A DNA stretch of 64,000 nt from Oscheius tipulae (Eukaryota > Nematoda > Chromadorea > Rhabditida > Rhabditidae). Positions 33,462-43,651 of the stretch are shown here, piece by piece; positions within the stretch are counted from its first letter, which is position 1, and every line of letters starts with the position of its first letter. The DNA lies in contig JASJZH010000002.1 of the NCBI GenBank assembly GCA_037178975.1, forward strand, positions 3,162,001-3,226,000, given 5' to 3'. The notes beneath the pieces are model-generated. The model was not told where the DNA came from and made no database searches. It saw only the letters and a list, made by a program, of their open reading frames with translations. A program made the position numbers and the translations under genes.

Positions 33462-35160
33462 ATGGCGGCGACAGCAACTGTAGCAGAAGTCCTTCCAATT
33501 AGTGCCCATGCAAAGTACGTTCTCTTGACAGTTCTGTGGCCGATTGTCTTCTCCTACCAATCCATACTTGATTTCTATAGAAAATGGTACCAGTTTGGGA
33601 AGAGTGCTCTGGAGAGACTGGCAGAGGCCGAGGCGGGCCTCTTTGCAACAGCTGGAGCCAAATTGATCTCTCGGTTCATTCCCGTAGGTTTTTATAATTT
33701 TTAACCCATTATGTCTTCAGATCAGCTTCCAAAACAGTCAAATTTACACAGTCACTCAGGAAGCAGCCGTCAGTAAATCCAAAGAACCCATCGTTTTGGT
33801 GCATGGCTTTGGAGCCGGGGTCGCAATTTGGAGTGCGAGCATAACAGAGCTGGCCAGACATCATACGGTCCATGCTTTTGATATTTTGGGTATCTTTTCT
33901 TTGCAATATGTATAAAAAACAGATTTCAGGCTTTGGTCGCAGTTCCCGCCCGAAATTCTCCAATGATCCGGAGAAGGCGGAGAAGGAACTGGTCGACTCG
34001 ATCGAGGAGTGGCGAAGTTCAATGGAGATTGAGAAAATGCACCTGGTGGCTCATTCTTTCGGAGCCTATCTGGCTTCCGAGTACTCTTTGAGGTACCCAG
34101 AAAGGGTCAAGCATCTAATTTTGGTGGATCCCTGGGGCTACTCAGAGAATCATCCGAATTCTATTGATGAAGTGAGTGGACTGACTGTGAATCAAGAGAA
34201 ACCCATAGACTGAAGTAGAAGATTGTGTCCCGCTCTTTCGAGGGGATTCCAAAAATTTAAAATACTCATAGGCGTCCACTTGCACGGAAATCTTTAGTAA
34301 AAGGCGAAAGATTTTCACGATTGAATGCAAGAGAACCAGAGGTGACGAAAGGGGAGAGTCATGTGAGCCCATGCGTCGCGGCTGCTGAGATAATATGGGT
34401 GCGAGACAGGACGCCCTTTCCCTCTCTCGCTCTCTGCAAATAACGCCAAGTGGGAGGGAATAGGGGGATAGACGGCGGTTTGGAAGGAAAGTATGTCCTG
34501 ATTTTAAGTATGTCCGGATCCTCGAAAGGTCTAGCGAATTGAAAAATACCATTTTCCAGATCTTCAAAGGCGGTTTCCGCAGCTCCCTGATCAGTTTCGC
34601 CCTAAAGTTCAATCCTTTCGCCATCCTGAGAGTCACCGGAAGTCGAGGTACCAAATTCCCGTCTTTATTTCACAGTAGAATACAGGTCCCTCTCTCATCA
34701 AACGCGCTCGCCCAGACTTGATGGCCCGCTATCCGGGAAACAGTGAGAACGACATCTACAACTACATCTATTACTGCAACTCACAGAGTCCTTCGGGAGA
34801 AATTGCCTTCAAAAATATGTCCCATCTACTCGGCTGGGCCAAGAGACCAATGGTCACGAGGTAAGAGAATAGCAGTAATATTGAAGTAGAGAGTATCAGG
34901 TTCCGAGAGCTGGACAACTCCCTTCCAGTCTCTTTCGTAATTGGAGAAAAGAGCTGGATTGATCCAGAACCACTTCTCAGATTGTATCAGCAACGTCCCA
35001 GTCAGTTCGATATCAAGGTATGAGCATTTTAAAGGTTTAAAAAGTAGTGATTAAGCTGATTCGGAACGCGGGTCATCACGTGTACGCCGACGCGACTGCC
35101 GACTTCAATGAGGTCGTCCAGGCCATTGTAGACCAACATTTACATGCTACAGAAGAATGA
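33462..35160 (+). CDS. ABHD4/ABHD5-family alpha/beta hydrolase
   Basis: Family members act on N-acyl phospholipids (ABHD4) or coactivate triglyceride lipase (ABHD5/CGI-58). Seven exons (33462-33683, 33721-33889, 33930-34171, 34560-34647, 34686-34860, 34900-35017, 35056-35160) join in phase to about 372 residues. Visible landmarks: [14 protein letters not shown] (oxyanion loop), [16 protein letters not shown], the nucleophile elbow AHSFGAY with serine present, [52 protein letters not shown], and the C-terminal GHHVYAD with the His and the H-x4-D acyltransferase-like motif. ABHD5 proteins replace the serine by asparagine, so a catalytically competent ABHD4-like enzyme is favoured. The N-terminal 40 residues are hydrophobic and may associate with membrane. 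Confidence 0.93.
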
Positions 35161-35188
35161 AAAGCTGTAACGTTGACGGTTTATTCCA

Positions 35189-35401
35189 TTAGGAAGACTT
35201 GATCTTCTTCTTGTTCTCCTTTTCCACAGTTTTAGAGCTGGTCTTGTAGTCAATAACAGTTGAAGAACGACGTGCTATGGCCTTTTCCTTCATCATACGA
35301 TAGAAATCAGCTAGATCTTCGGGGAAGCCGATATGGATCATGAAGATAAATAGATCAGAGAGAGGGAATATAATGAGCGGAAAAGTCGATTTCGTGACCA
35401 A
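35189..35401 (-). CDS. Possible small protein, convergent to the ABHD gene
   Basis: A 70-codon frame encoding a hydrophobic stretch (LIIFPLSDLFIFMIHIGF) followed by a charged, lysine-rich tail (RMMKEKAIARRSS, KENKKKIKSS). The stop is 28 bases from the ABHD stop on the opposite strand. Its tail looks like the end of a real membrane protein, and an upstream exon could exist. No family was recognised; it may be a chance frame. Confidence 0.3.
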   Translation of the reverse strand: MVTKSTFPLIIFPLSDLFIFMIHIGFPEDLADFYRMMKEKAIARRSSTVIDYKTSSKTVEKENKKKIKSS

Positions 35402-36119
35402 TATTTGAGGAATGTCGGCTACTTCATATGGACTTTTAATCGGAACTCATTACAGAAGTTGGAGGAACCCACAGGCCACGGTCTAAAGTTCAGACTCCGA
35501 ATGCAGTAACAAATCTGTTTTGGCTTTGCTTACAGTAGCTATGTATTTGACTTTTACCATAAAAGAACTAAGCGTTTCTGTCAAAGCTGTCAACTACTCC
35601 GTACTGCCTTCCACATATTTTACCAAGGAGGGTTCAAACCGCTTGGTTTGACCCAGTGACCTCACTCTTATGGGTGCTATGCTTCCTCCCACGGGAAAGT
35701 AAACCCGTCCAAGCCTTATTCCCAAAAAGAATACAGTCCTGCCTATCTGGTCGACTCATAGCACTGATCAGAAATTCCTGCCAACGCAGGTGTTTCAGTT
35801 TCAAAGTAACAGTTCTCAAGCTCTCCCCACGAGACTCGCTTGTCATTCCGATCTGGTCAAGACTGCTAGAGAACAAGATCTATCTGGTCGACATATAGAC
35901 TGCCTTTGTCCTAATTTCATTATCCTATCCAACAGTTCTTTATCCGACCGTATCAAAGTGAGGCTACGGTTCTTCCACTGGAAGAGTATTCTACTGGGAG
36001 TTCTATTAGGTGCTATCCAAAACTTTGTTTGTTTTTACTTCCAAAAAACATCGAAACACAGCGAAAAAAAGAAATAAATACACGACAAATTCCGGTAGAC
36101 TACTCTTTCAGCCATTTAG

Positions 36120-36836
36120 ATGTCCTTTCCAAAGACTGTCTCCTTCCGGGTCATCTGTCCACAATTGGGTAAGGTGTCCGATACTGAGGTTTGTCTCTCC
36201 CTCTATTCTCTTCCAATGGATTCAGTTTGCTACTAACCAATCGCTCTCGACCGTTGTCAGCTGTCTGAAAGAGGTCTTCGGTCTGGAAGATGACGACTAC
36301 TACCTGAAACTCCCTGTCTGTCTCACTACCAGACTGTAGGAGCTACCATCGTCAACGGGACGACATCTCTTCTGCTTCGAGGCGAAGCGACGAATCTCGA
36401 CCGGAACCTCGATCTGGCTTTGCTACACTGTCCCGAGGCCTTCGTCAACAACATGAAGAAGGCAATAATCTCAGTCATGGTTAATGGTCACGAGATGAGA
36501 GGATTTCTGGATAGCGGAGCGATGCACTCGATTCTGACAATGGAAAACGCGATCAGCTGTAAACTGGAGTCACTGATCGACCCTCGTTTCTGTGATACGG
36601 CTGCTGGAGTCGGAGGTGAAGACGTCTCGAGGGGGAAGATCTTCTACTGTCCTCTGACCGTCGCCACAGTTCACACGCCAATCAGCCTTCTCGTCATAAA
36701 TGGAAGTTCGACGCTTTTCGAGCGAGGAGAGGTTCTGCTCGGGAAGGACTTCATCCAGAAGCACATCAGGACGATCGACTTCGATGAGGGAAAGGTCTAC
36801 TTTAAGAATGGAAGCGTGGTCGACTGCCTCAACTAG
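36120..36836 (+). CDS. DDI1-like retropepsin-domain gene with a frame-disrupted ubiquitin-like part
   Basis: DDI1 is a ubiquitin-shuttle protease with an N-terminal UBL and a retroviral-type aspartic protease domain. Here the RVP part is intact: HEMRGFLDSGAMHSIL (catalytic DSG), DTAAGVGGEDVSRGKIFYC, and VLLGKDFIQKHIRTIDF, ending at TAG 36834-36836 with AATAAA about 15 bases on. A segment before it, VGATIVNGTTSLLLRGE, matches the end of a UBL domain. The first part of the UBL (STVVSCLKEVFGLEDDDYYL) is in another frame. The start segment MSFPKTVSFRVICPQLG joins only to a frame containing a stop. The 100-150 residue linker/helical domain of normal DDI1 is missing. This is either a diverged gene with unusual splicing or a recent pseudogene. 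Confidence 0.6.
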
Positions 36837-37907
36837 ACGGAGCTCCCGTAATAAAGACCGTGAGCATAGTTTTTATTTGGAAAAACTAGTGAGTTTTGAT
36901 ACTGTTTATCAATGTCTTCTTGACGGTCTAATTCTCAGAGAGGCAGACAAATGGAGCTTCTCTCTTCGTGTAGGAACTTTACGAATTCAATAGATCCACA
37001 TGTATTTCGGACTTTAGACACTGTTCTGAACGGGAAGGGGATGTGATTTGTTTATCACCTGTACCACCTAGGAAGTCATTTTGTTCCGAGAACAGAAACC
37101 GTTGCTGAGCATAATAACAGATAGAGAACAATGGTGCAGAAAACGGCGTTAGCTACGAGTCAGATCAAAAATCACAGCTGCAGAGCACAGCTAGAACACA
37201 AACTGTTTTGTTACAGAACTTTCAAGAGCAAAAAGGAAAGTGTATCCACCATTTCCTTTCCGAATCCCACTGATCTTTCCGGGCTAGCTGTACTCACTCA
37301 ATTTCCTCTGACCAAGCCCCCATTTCCTTGTACACACCTGTTAATCGAACGAGAGTAAGAAAATTCATGACTGTTCATCTTCTAGACCTCGAACTCAGAC
37401 TTCGTACAGTTACATCCATGATGATGAGGGACTCATATTGGACTAGCTACTGTCAGACAGAAAGAAGCAGTTCAAACTTCTTCTATACCTTCCAACTGCC
37501 TTAATTGGTACTCTCTCTCCTCCTCTATTCGACTGTTCCGTTTTGTTTCTCTCTCCAGTCTCCAAACATATCTGTCTTTCTGCTCTTTAGCATTGTGTGC
37601 GACACCTGCATATTAAAGTAATTTTCGCAGCGTCAGGGCTCGGTGACAATTATGTCAGATGACTCCCAGAGAGGCTATTATCTTGACCCTGATCAATCTT
37701 CCTCCGATTAAGGTTTGAGTCAGGTTCGTTCAGGAACAGGACTGCAGTTTTCTGTCTTTTGCCCTTCCCTGACATGTTACAAGTGGGGTGGGGGTAGTCT
37801 TACCTATTACATTGATAATGTGCTTGACTTCCCATCTTTATTGCACGTTCAAACTCAATATCTCTGCTTTCGTTCTTCGTCCTACCGCACCTAATATGTT
37901 ACAGAAA
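36837..37907 (+). other. Intergenic region upstream of the Sre-like receptor
   Basis: About 1.07 kb with no supported gene. Long C/T-rich runs occur near 37500-37560. It probably contains the receptor promoter. Confidence 0.4.
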
Positions 37908-39645
37908 ATGCAGAGCAACTGCTCCAACGGAATGACTCTCCATTTTCTCGAGCTCATGTTCACAACGGGAGAAGAGGTCCCGCAAGTCTGGTACAGCTAC
38001 CTGATCTATTCCACAGAACTCGTAGTTCTATTCGTTGACCTCATTCTCGCTATTATTCTCCTCTATCTGATCGTCACTATCAAAGTTATCCACATCAACT
38101 TGACCAGTCTATTTGTGGTCTTTACCGGCTGCCAGATCCCGGCTCATTTCGGCCGAATGGTCTTTATGTACTACGAGATAACTGATCAGATTCAGCAGGG
38201 TAGGCTGAAATTTCTATGTGAGAGTATACAGTGTTTAGGGGACTGCAAAGGCGTCTTTATATACAGTACGATATCCCAATTGGTCTACATTCACATAGTC
38301 TGTCATGCCTGTGTGTCTTTCTGTTTAGAGAGACTTTCTGCTCTGTACCATCTCCAGGTAAAGAATTCATGCTTACCGATGTGTCAAACTCTCAACTTGT
38401 TACCTAGCGGTGAAACACTGATAAGAGTTGTGCTCATTCTGTACGCTTCTAACTCGCTATTAGGGTACTGTGCAATTAGATCCCACGCTGTTGTGCAAAA
38501 TTGTCTTTCGCTGTAAACGGCTCTCTCCTGACTTCCAATACTTTTGCACAGAATGTGAATTGCGTTTGCTGAGCTCGTACGGGAGAGACGCTCCGGTCAA
38601 TAAGGAACAAGGTTGTTTCAAACAGCTGTTCTGACTAATGCAATGGCTGTTTGAGGTCAAAGTTGGAAGCTAAATTGAACACTGAAAAAGATTAATAAGT
38701 TGAAATAAGCAGGTAGCAGTTTTAGTTTTACGGAAACATATGGATGGCAACTAGTCTCTCAAAACATAGTTTCAGGACTACGAGCGGAAGAGTCGCCCTC
38801 TAATCCCGATAGTCATCATCTCTGCCATGGTAATCTCTGCCACCCTCTTTGCTGTCGACAATATCTTGAATCCTTCTCATCTTTTCGGCTATGCCATCTA
38901 CATCCTCGTGCTCCTGACGGTGACTACAACTCTCCTTGTTCTGATCTTTAGATGGAACAGGAGTATTCTTCACAAGATGGAAGACTCTCCCCTTGACAAT
39001 GAGTACACTCTGAGCAAGAGATTTCAACTCAAAGAGAACATGAGAGTCATCACAGTAAGGCATATTTTGTCACTAAAACCTTCTTCAGCTAGCCAAATTC
39101 ACTATAATTTCCGTGGCCTTCTTGCTCTTTTTCATGTGCATAATCATCTTGCATATGACGATTGGCGGTTTTACTCCTTTGAATGTTATGATCTTTGAAT
39201 TGCTGAAGTCCAGGTAAGTATGGACCAAATTGACAGTTACAGCCGTCAGGCACTGCATCGAGATGCTAGACGGTAAAAATTAGATCAGATTTACTAAAAC
39301 ATGTGCCGATAGTGATTAGCGTGGTCGAAAACCCTGAGGCAAACCTTTTCTAGGGTTGTTGAGAGTTCTCATCACTATGCTGGTGTTCTTTTAGCTTGTT
39401 CATAAGAGTGGACAAGATGAAGACAAAGATCGTGCCTAGAGACAGTCAATTTTGCATAAGTCTTTTCCAGTTGTCCCTGTGTCGTGATGCTGACCACCAT
39501 TTTGGCCATCGACAAATGGCGTCTCCAAGTTTTCCTCTGGCTCAACATCCAAACTTCCTCGACTACCATCCAGCCAAACAAATGCGAAGACACCCTCGTC
39601 TACTTCCAGCAATTAGCCCAGATCTGGGATCAGCCTCAGAAATGA
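37908..39645 (+). CDS. Sre-like serpentine chemoreceptor
   Basis: Seven-helix receptor with Sre/Srab features. Exon 1 (37908-38199) encodes MQSNCSNGMTLHFLELMF with an N-glycosylation site, then TM1 (SYLIYSTELVVLFVDLILAI) and TM2. Exon 2 carries TM3 and the Sre-type motif CLERLSALYHLQ. Exon 3 (from about 38775) starts DYERKSRP, exactly the Sre arrangement of ER...DYE..RP, followed by TM4 and TM5. It ends with LSKRFQLKENMRVIT, the conserved intracellular segment before TM6. Exon 4 has TM6 (ISVAFLLFFMCIIILHM). The last exon (from about 39471) has TM7 (CPCVVMLTTILAIDKW) and a tail ending at TGA 39643-39645. The 38371-38772 intron of about 400 nt is the longest. Confidence 0.8.
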
Positions 39646-39964
39646 AAGTTCGAGATTTCGTCTGTGTATCTTTTTAGCACCATGAGAGCCCTGAGGATGT
39701 TTTATTATATGTTTTATGGAATGATAGCACCGTAGGAGATTCGTCGATTCTTTTCCAAGGTATATAACACGATTGTACAGGTTCATCCTTTGTCTCTTTT
39801 TTGCTCACGTGTCTTATAATCAATTGGCACTAACAGTTTCATTATTTCAATATCCAGATAGCGTTTCCAGTGATAGAAACTTCAAAAAATCGGAAAAATT
39901 AAACATGTAGGCATCAAAGAAATGACCCACAATTGAACATAAGGATCAGAAAAATACTTATACA

Positions 39965-40830
39965 CTGCGCCTCATAATTATGAGTCATCCTCCTAAATTT
40001 GCAATATGGAGCGCACATCGAATTTAGAGCTTCAGGACCATTTTCAAACTTTTTCTCGTGTCAAAAAACCCCAGAAAAAGTATTTCAGATAAGTATCTCA
40101 TTTTCTTGAACCTTTATCTTCGAAAATTCAATAAACGTCAGCGTCGTAATTATGAGTCAGTACGGGTCTTGCACGGAATTACGTAAGGAAACTCGAAACG
40201 AATCGTAAACATACCTTTCGAAATCAGATCGACTTTGCTGAAGCAACGTTGGTCGCAACTGCAACCACGTTAGTTTTTCTTTTATGCACCTCCATAGCTA
40301 GTTCAGTTCATCTTTAACAATGAAAAAAGTTCAACTACGACAGTCCTGACGATATTTCTCATTATTTGAGAGATCTTCGTAGGAAGCCTCGTTACTTTCC
40401 CCGTCGAAACTTCGGCTGCGATTCACTAATGGTCTGGGCCGGATTCAGAGGCTTTGGAAAGCTGGAGATAACATTTGTGACTTGTCGCATGAAGTCTGTT
40501 TCATCACGACTAACAGGACGTGTAGCAATGTAGTGTTCTGCTGAACTTTTTAATACCGCACCTTATTTGGAAGAAAACGCTTTTTAGAGCAGATTATAGG
40601 TCATACTCGGCTCTTCAATGACGCCAGGCATCGTGCGGAACATTTCGCACCCGTAAAACCGCGCCTGGCCCAGGGCTGAACAGATTTTGTCTTGGGTTTT
40701 CATGACCTTCCAAAACCTCCTTTTCCCATTTTATCAGCGTGACTAACTTTAAAAACTTAGAAATGACCGGAGCTCCCCCTATAAATGAAGAACTCAAACC
40801 TTTCATATTCCCTAATTTCTAGCCAAACAT
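39965..40830 (+). mobile_element. Decayed Tc1/mariner-type DNA transposon
   Basis: A plus-strand frame at about 40330-40500 encodes FNYDSPDDISHYLRDLRRKP followed by DSLMVWAGFRGFGKLEITFV. This is the second-Asp region of Tc1/mariner transposases (DGPDG..YYW.DLRK and GGGS.MVWGAF in intact copies). Stop codons follow soon after. Upstream, CATAATTATGAGTCA occurs at about 39974 and, as TAATTATGAGTCA, again near 40146, in the same orientation; the first may be a left terminal inverted repeat. I found no matching right end, so the borders are approximate. The element lies between the Sre-like receptor and the MFSD8-like gene. Confidence 0.7.
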
Positions 40831-40916
40831 TTCAGGGGAAATCCTTTGATCTATCTGCAGAAGTCTCTCAAAGTTTTCACCAGGTTCCAATCCATTTTCT
40901 GTCAGAGTGACCCAGG

Positions 40917-42901
40917 GACACCCTCCCCAATTCATCGTCGCTGCCATCTTTACCTTCGTACAGAACCTTTCCAGCTCTCTCTTGACCAATTCCATGTGGC
41001 CCTACCTCAAACTGGTCAGCCAATCTGTCTCTCCGTCTAAGCGTTCAGAGTTCAGCTGGATCCATCGATAACGGAGTCGTACTTTGGTTATATTGTGGGA
41101 GCGGCTAGTGTCACTGGCCTCTTATCCAACCTCTTGTGCGGATTCATTGCCACTAGATATCAAGATGTTGGTCTCTTTTTTTACCAGAATACAGAGTGTT
41201 TAAGATCAGAGTCCCACTAACTTTTGGTATCTTCTGTCTGATCCTGGGAAATGTTACCTATCTCCACGTGGAGAACTTTTCCAGCTGCTGTCGTAAGGCA
41301 GTTCTGGTTTCGAGGTTTCTTTGCGGCCTGTCTGCAGGTAAGTCTTCTTCTTTCAAAAATCTTGAAATCTAGGAAACTCTTGCTTGATTAGTACATTCGT
41401 GGCCGTATTCGCCGCCAAGGACCAGCTTCCCCGAGCCATTGCTCTAACTTCCTGCGGCTCGACTCTCGGTATGCTTCTTGGACCAGGTACTGTCTCTCTT
41501 CTCGCCAAAAACCATAAGGTTTAGCTTTTCAAAACGTGTTCACTGCCCTTGGATACCCAGGATATCAACTCTTCCATCTCTGCATCAATCAATACAATGC
41601 TCCGGCACTAGCTGCAATCGTTGTGAATATCATAGTCCTGTCGGCTGTCCCCTTCTTAAAAATGGAAAAGAGTATGGGAGAGTATAAACTCCTCATCAAG
41701 GTTCGTTCCTTTATTCTCTTGAAAGATGAGTTTAGGAGACAGATTATCTGGTCCCGGAACAGTTCGAAAGCGAAAAGTCTGAAGCGAGGGACTCGAAAGA
41801 CATCTTCGTGTTGTATGGCTACCGCGCAGTTCCGATCTGCTTGCTCACTCGATTCGTGCAAATGTTCGTCTTAAGCATGATGGACACGTAGGTCTTCTTT
41901 GTAAGCGTTAGCGGCACAGATTTAGGATAGGATCCTCCTACACCATGCTCATGTTCCATTGGAATAACACCGAAGTACTTCTGTATGGATCGAGAAGTTC
42001 CCTGGTCATCGGTATCATTGCTCTTCTAGTCCACACAATCTATTCAGTCGTTCCTCAAGTTCGATGGTTCGTAATTAGGGCAAAATACAGAGCTGCGCTC
42101 TAACTCTAACCATACCTGTTGATATGCAGCGAATCTCGGAAACAAGCTGTTTATCGATGATCATGGTTAGAAGGTAGTGAGCAACTTGGCAGGAATCTTC
42201 TCCCTAGCCAAAACATTTCTCATTCAAAGCATTCAGGACTAATCATATACGTGGGTGTATTTATGCCCTGGCCTCTTTCTTCTTCTATTTTTTGATCTCC
42301 TACCCTTGGAGTTTCGTCCATGACGCTGAAATTGGTGAGTGTCGGTTACCAAGTCCTTTCGCACAGTTAAATGTCCGATAAAACGGAAAAGATCTGGTCG
42401 AGATCTCAGATGTCATAAATTTTCAGGGAAGAACATCTCGACCAACTGTGCTGACTCTCCGTATGTCTGGTGTGGACATGCCCACTTTGTGTCAACTATA
42501 CGCTTCTACTTACCGTACTACATATTTATTACAGTAGCAATGTGTGTTCTGAGTCTCTCCAACTCAACCTGTCTCACTCTCTTTGCCGGCAAGAAGTACC
42601 AGGTCAGTTTCTTTTCTCTCTGAAAACTGTCCATTCAGGGAATAGTTCAAAGCTTGCAGCAGATCTCCTCTTATGCTTCGACTCTGGTAGTTTCCGTCGT
42701 CATTGGGTAACGCTAATCCGTGATTTGAATGGCACAGTATTCAGAAAAACCTTCACCATTTATGGTCCGCAATCTGTTTGGATCATAGAGATGGTTTTGA
42801 CTGGAGGAATGGCTGTTGTCTGGGTGCTTGTGGCACTGTCTTGGAAGTTTAGTGAGCAGAAAAGGAGGAAGTATACTAAGAGATTTTATATAGAGGAGTA
42901 G
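40917..42901 (+). CDS. MFSD8/CLN7-like major facilitator transporter
   Basis: Multi-span transporter; in mammals MFSD8 is a lysosomal membrane protein linked to neuronal ceroid lipofuscinosis. The first recognisable exon gives FIVAAIFTFVQNLSSSLLT and NSMWPYLKL, matching MFSD8's SIWPYL end of TM1. Next comes ESYFGYIVGAASVTGLLSNL. The A-motif-like loop is followed by RFLCGLSAGNSCLISTFVAV and then MLLGPAFQNVFTALGYPGY with INQYNAPALAAIVVNIIVL, very close to the MFSD8 TM5-TM6 segment. The C-terminal half includes CADSPYVWCGHAHFVSTIRF and ends VWVLVALSWKFSEQ with TAG at 42899-42901. The start codon was not found: no ATG precedes the TM1 segment in frame, so a short upstream exon is missing from this model. 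Confidence 0.82.
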
Positions 42902-43651
42902 AATAGTTGTGTTATACACTTTGTTGTTATCGTATACGTTTTCTCCCGGTTGCGGTAGGAGAGACCGAGTTGTCAGGATACCTAACGATGCTGTGCTAAT
43001 TAGGAGCATCTTGGCTCAGGGGCCCTGACCTCGGGAGCCAGTGACTAATGTTTCAAGGAACAAAAGCTACTTTTTCCGGCCCGAACGTCGCCGAGATGGT
43101 ACAAGTGAGAAGCAGGCGGACTAGTACTGCCGTTGTACTGGATCGATGTCAGAGCATCCGTCGGTACATATACCCTCTTAACAGAGCCTCATAGAAAACA
43201 TTTATGGCACTGAACAGTCCAAATCTAAGGCTCCTGTTAAACCATAACTGGTTTTGGCGTTTCGGATCGGAAGAGCATCGAGCCCGAGTCGTGATGTTTC
43301 GTCATCGAGTTCTTGTGCGTTAGGGAAGAATGGTCGATATTGACGCGACTGAAAAATTTCCGTTTAGGTACACTCCCCTAACCCATAGACTATGAACGAA
43401 ATAATTGTTATGTGCATCGTACCCAAGTCTGAAAATGTTAGTTTCAAGCCATAACAAAGAAAAAGCGTGCAAGATATTAGTCAGTGTAGAACAAAAAGTT
43501 TCTACGCCCTTCGGATACCTCTCATAGCCCAAGGAGGAAATGGCCAGATTGGAGTGGACTCGGACTTGGAGCGCCGCTATCCGCCCAATGGCCGAACTGA
43601 ACGCTTCGCTACGGGTTAGGAGAAGAAGAAAACAGTGAAAACGGTGAAAAC
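42902..43651. other. Convergent intergenic region
   Basis: About 750 bases between the 3' ends of the MFSD8-like (plus) and NMUR-like (minus) genes. It contains CCGAGATGGTACAAGTGAG at about 43089, one isolated unit of the GGTACAG minisatellite motif seen elsewhere in the window. No gene is supported. Confidence 0.45.

Noticed and set aside
35656-36077. Overlapping plus-strand frames upstream of the DDI1-like gene
   Set aside because: They do not connect to the UBL or RVP parts and show no domain; treated as non-coding.
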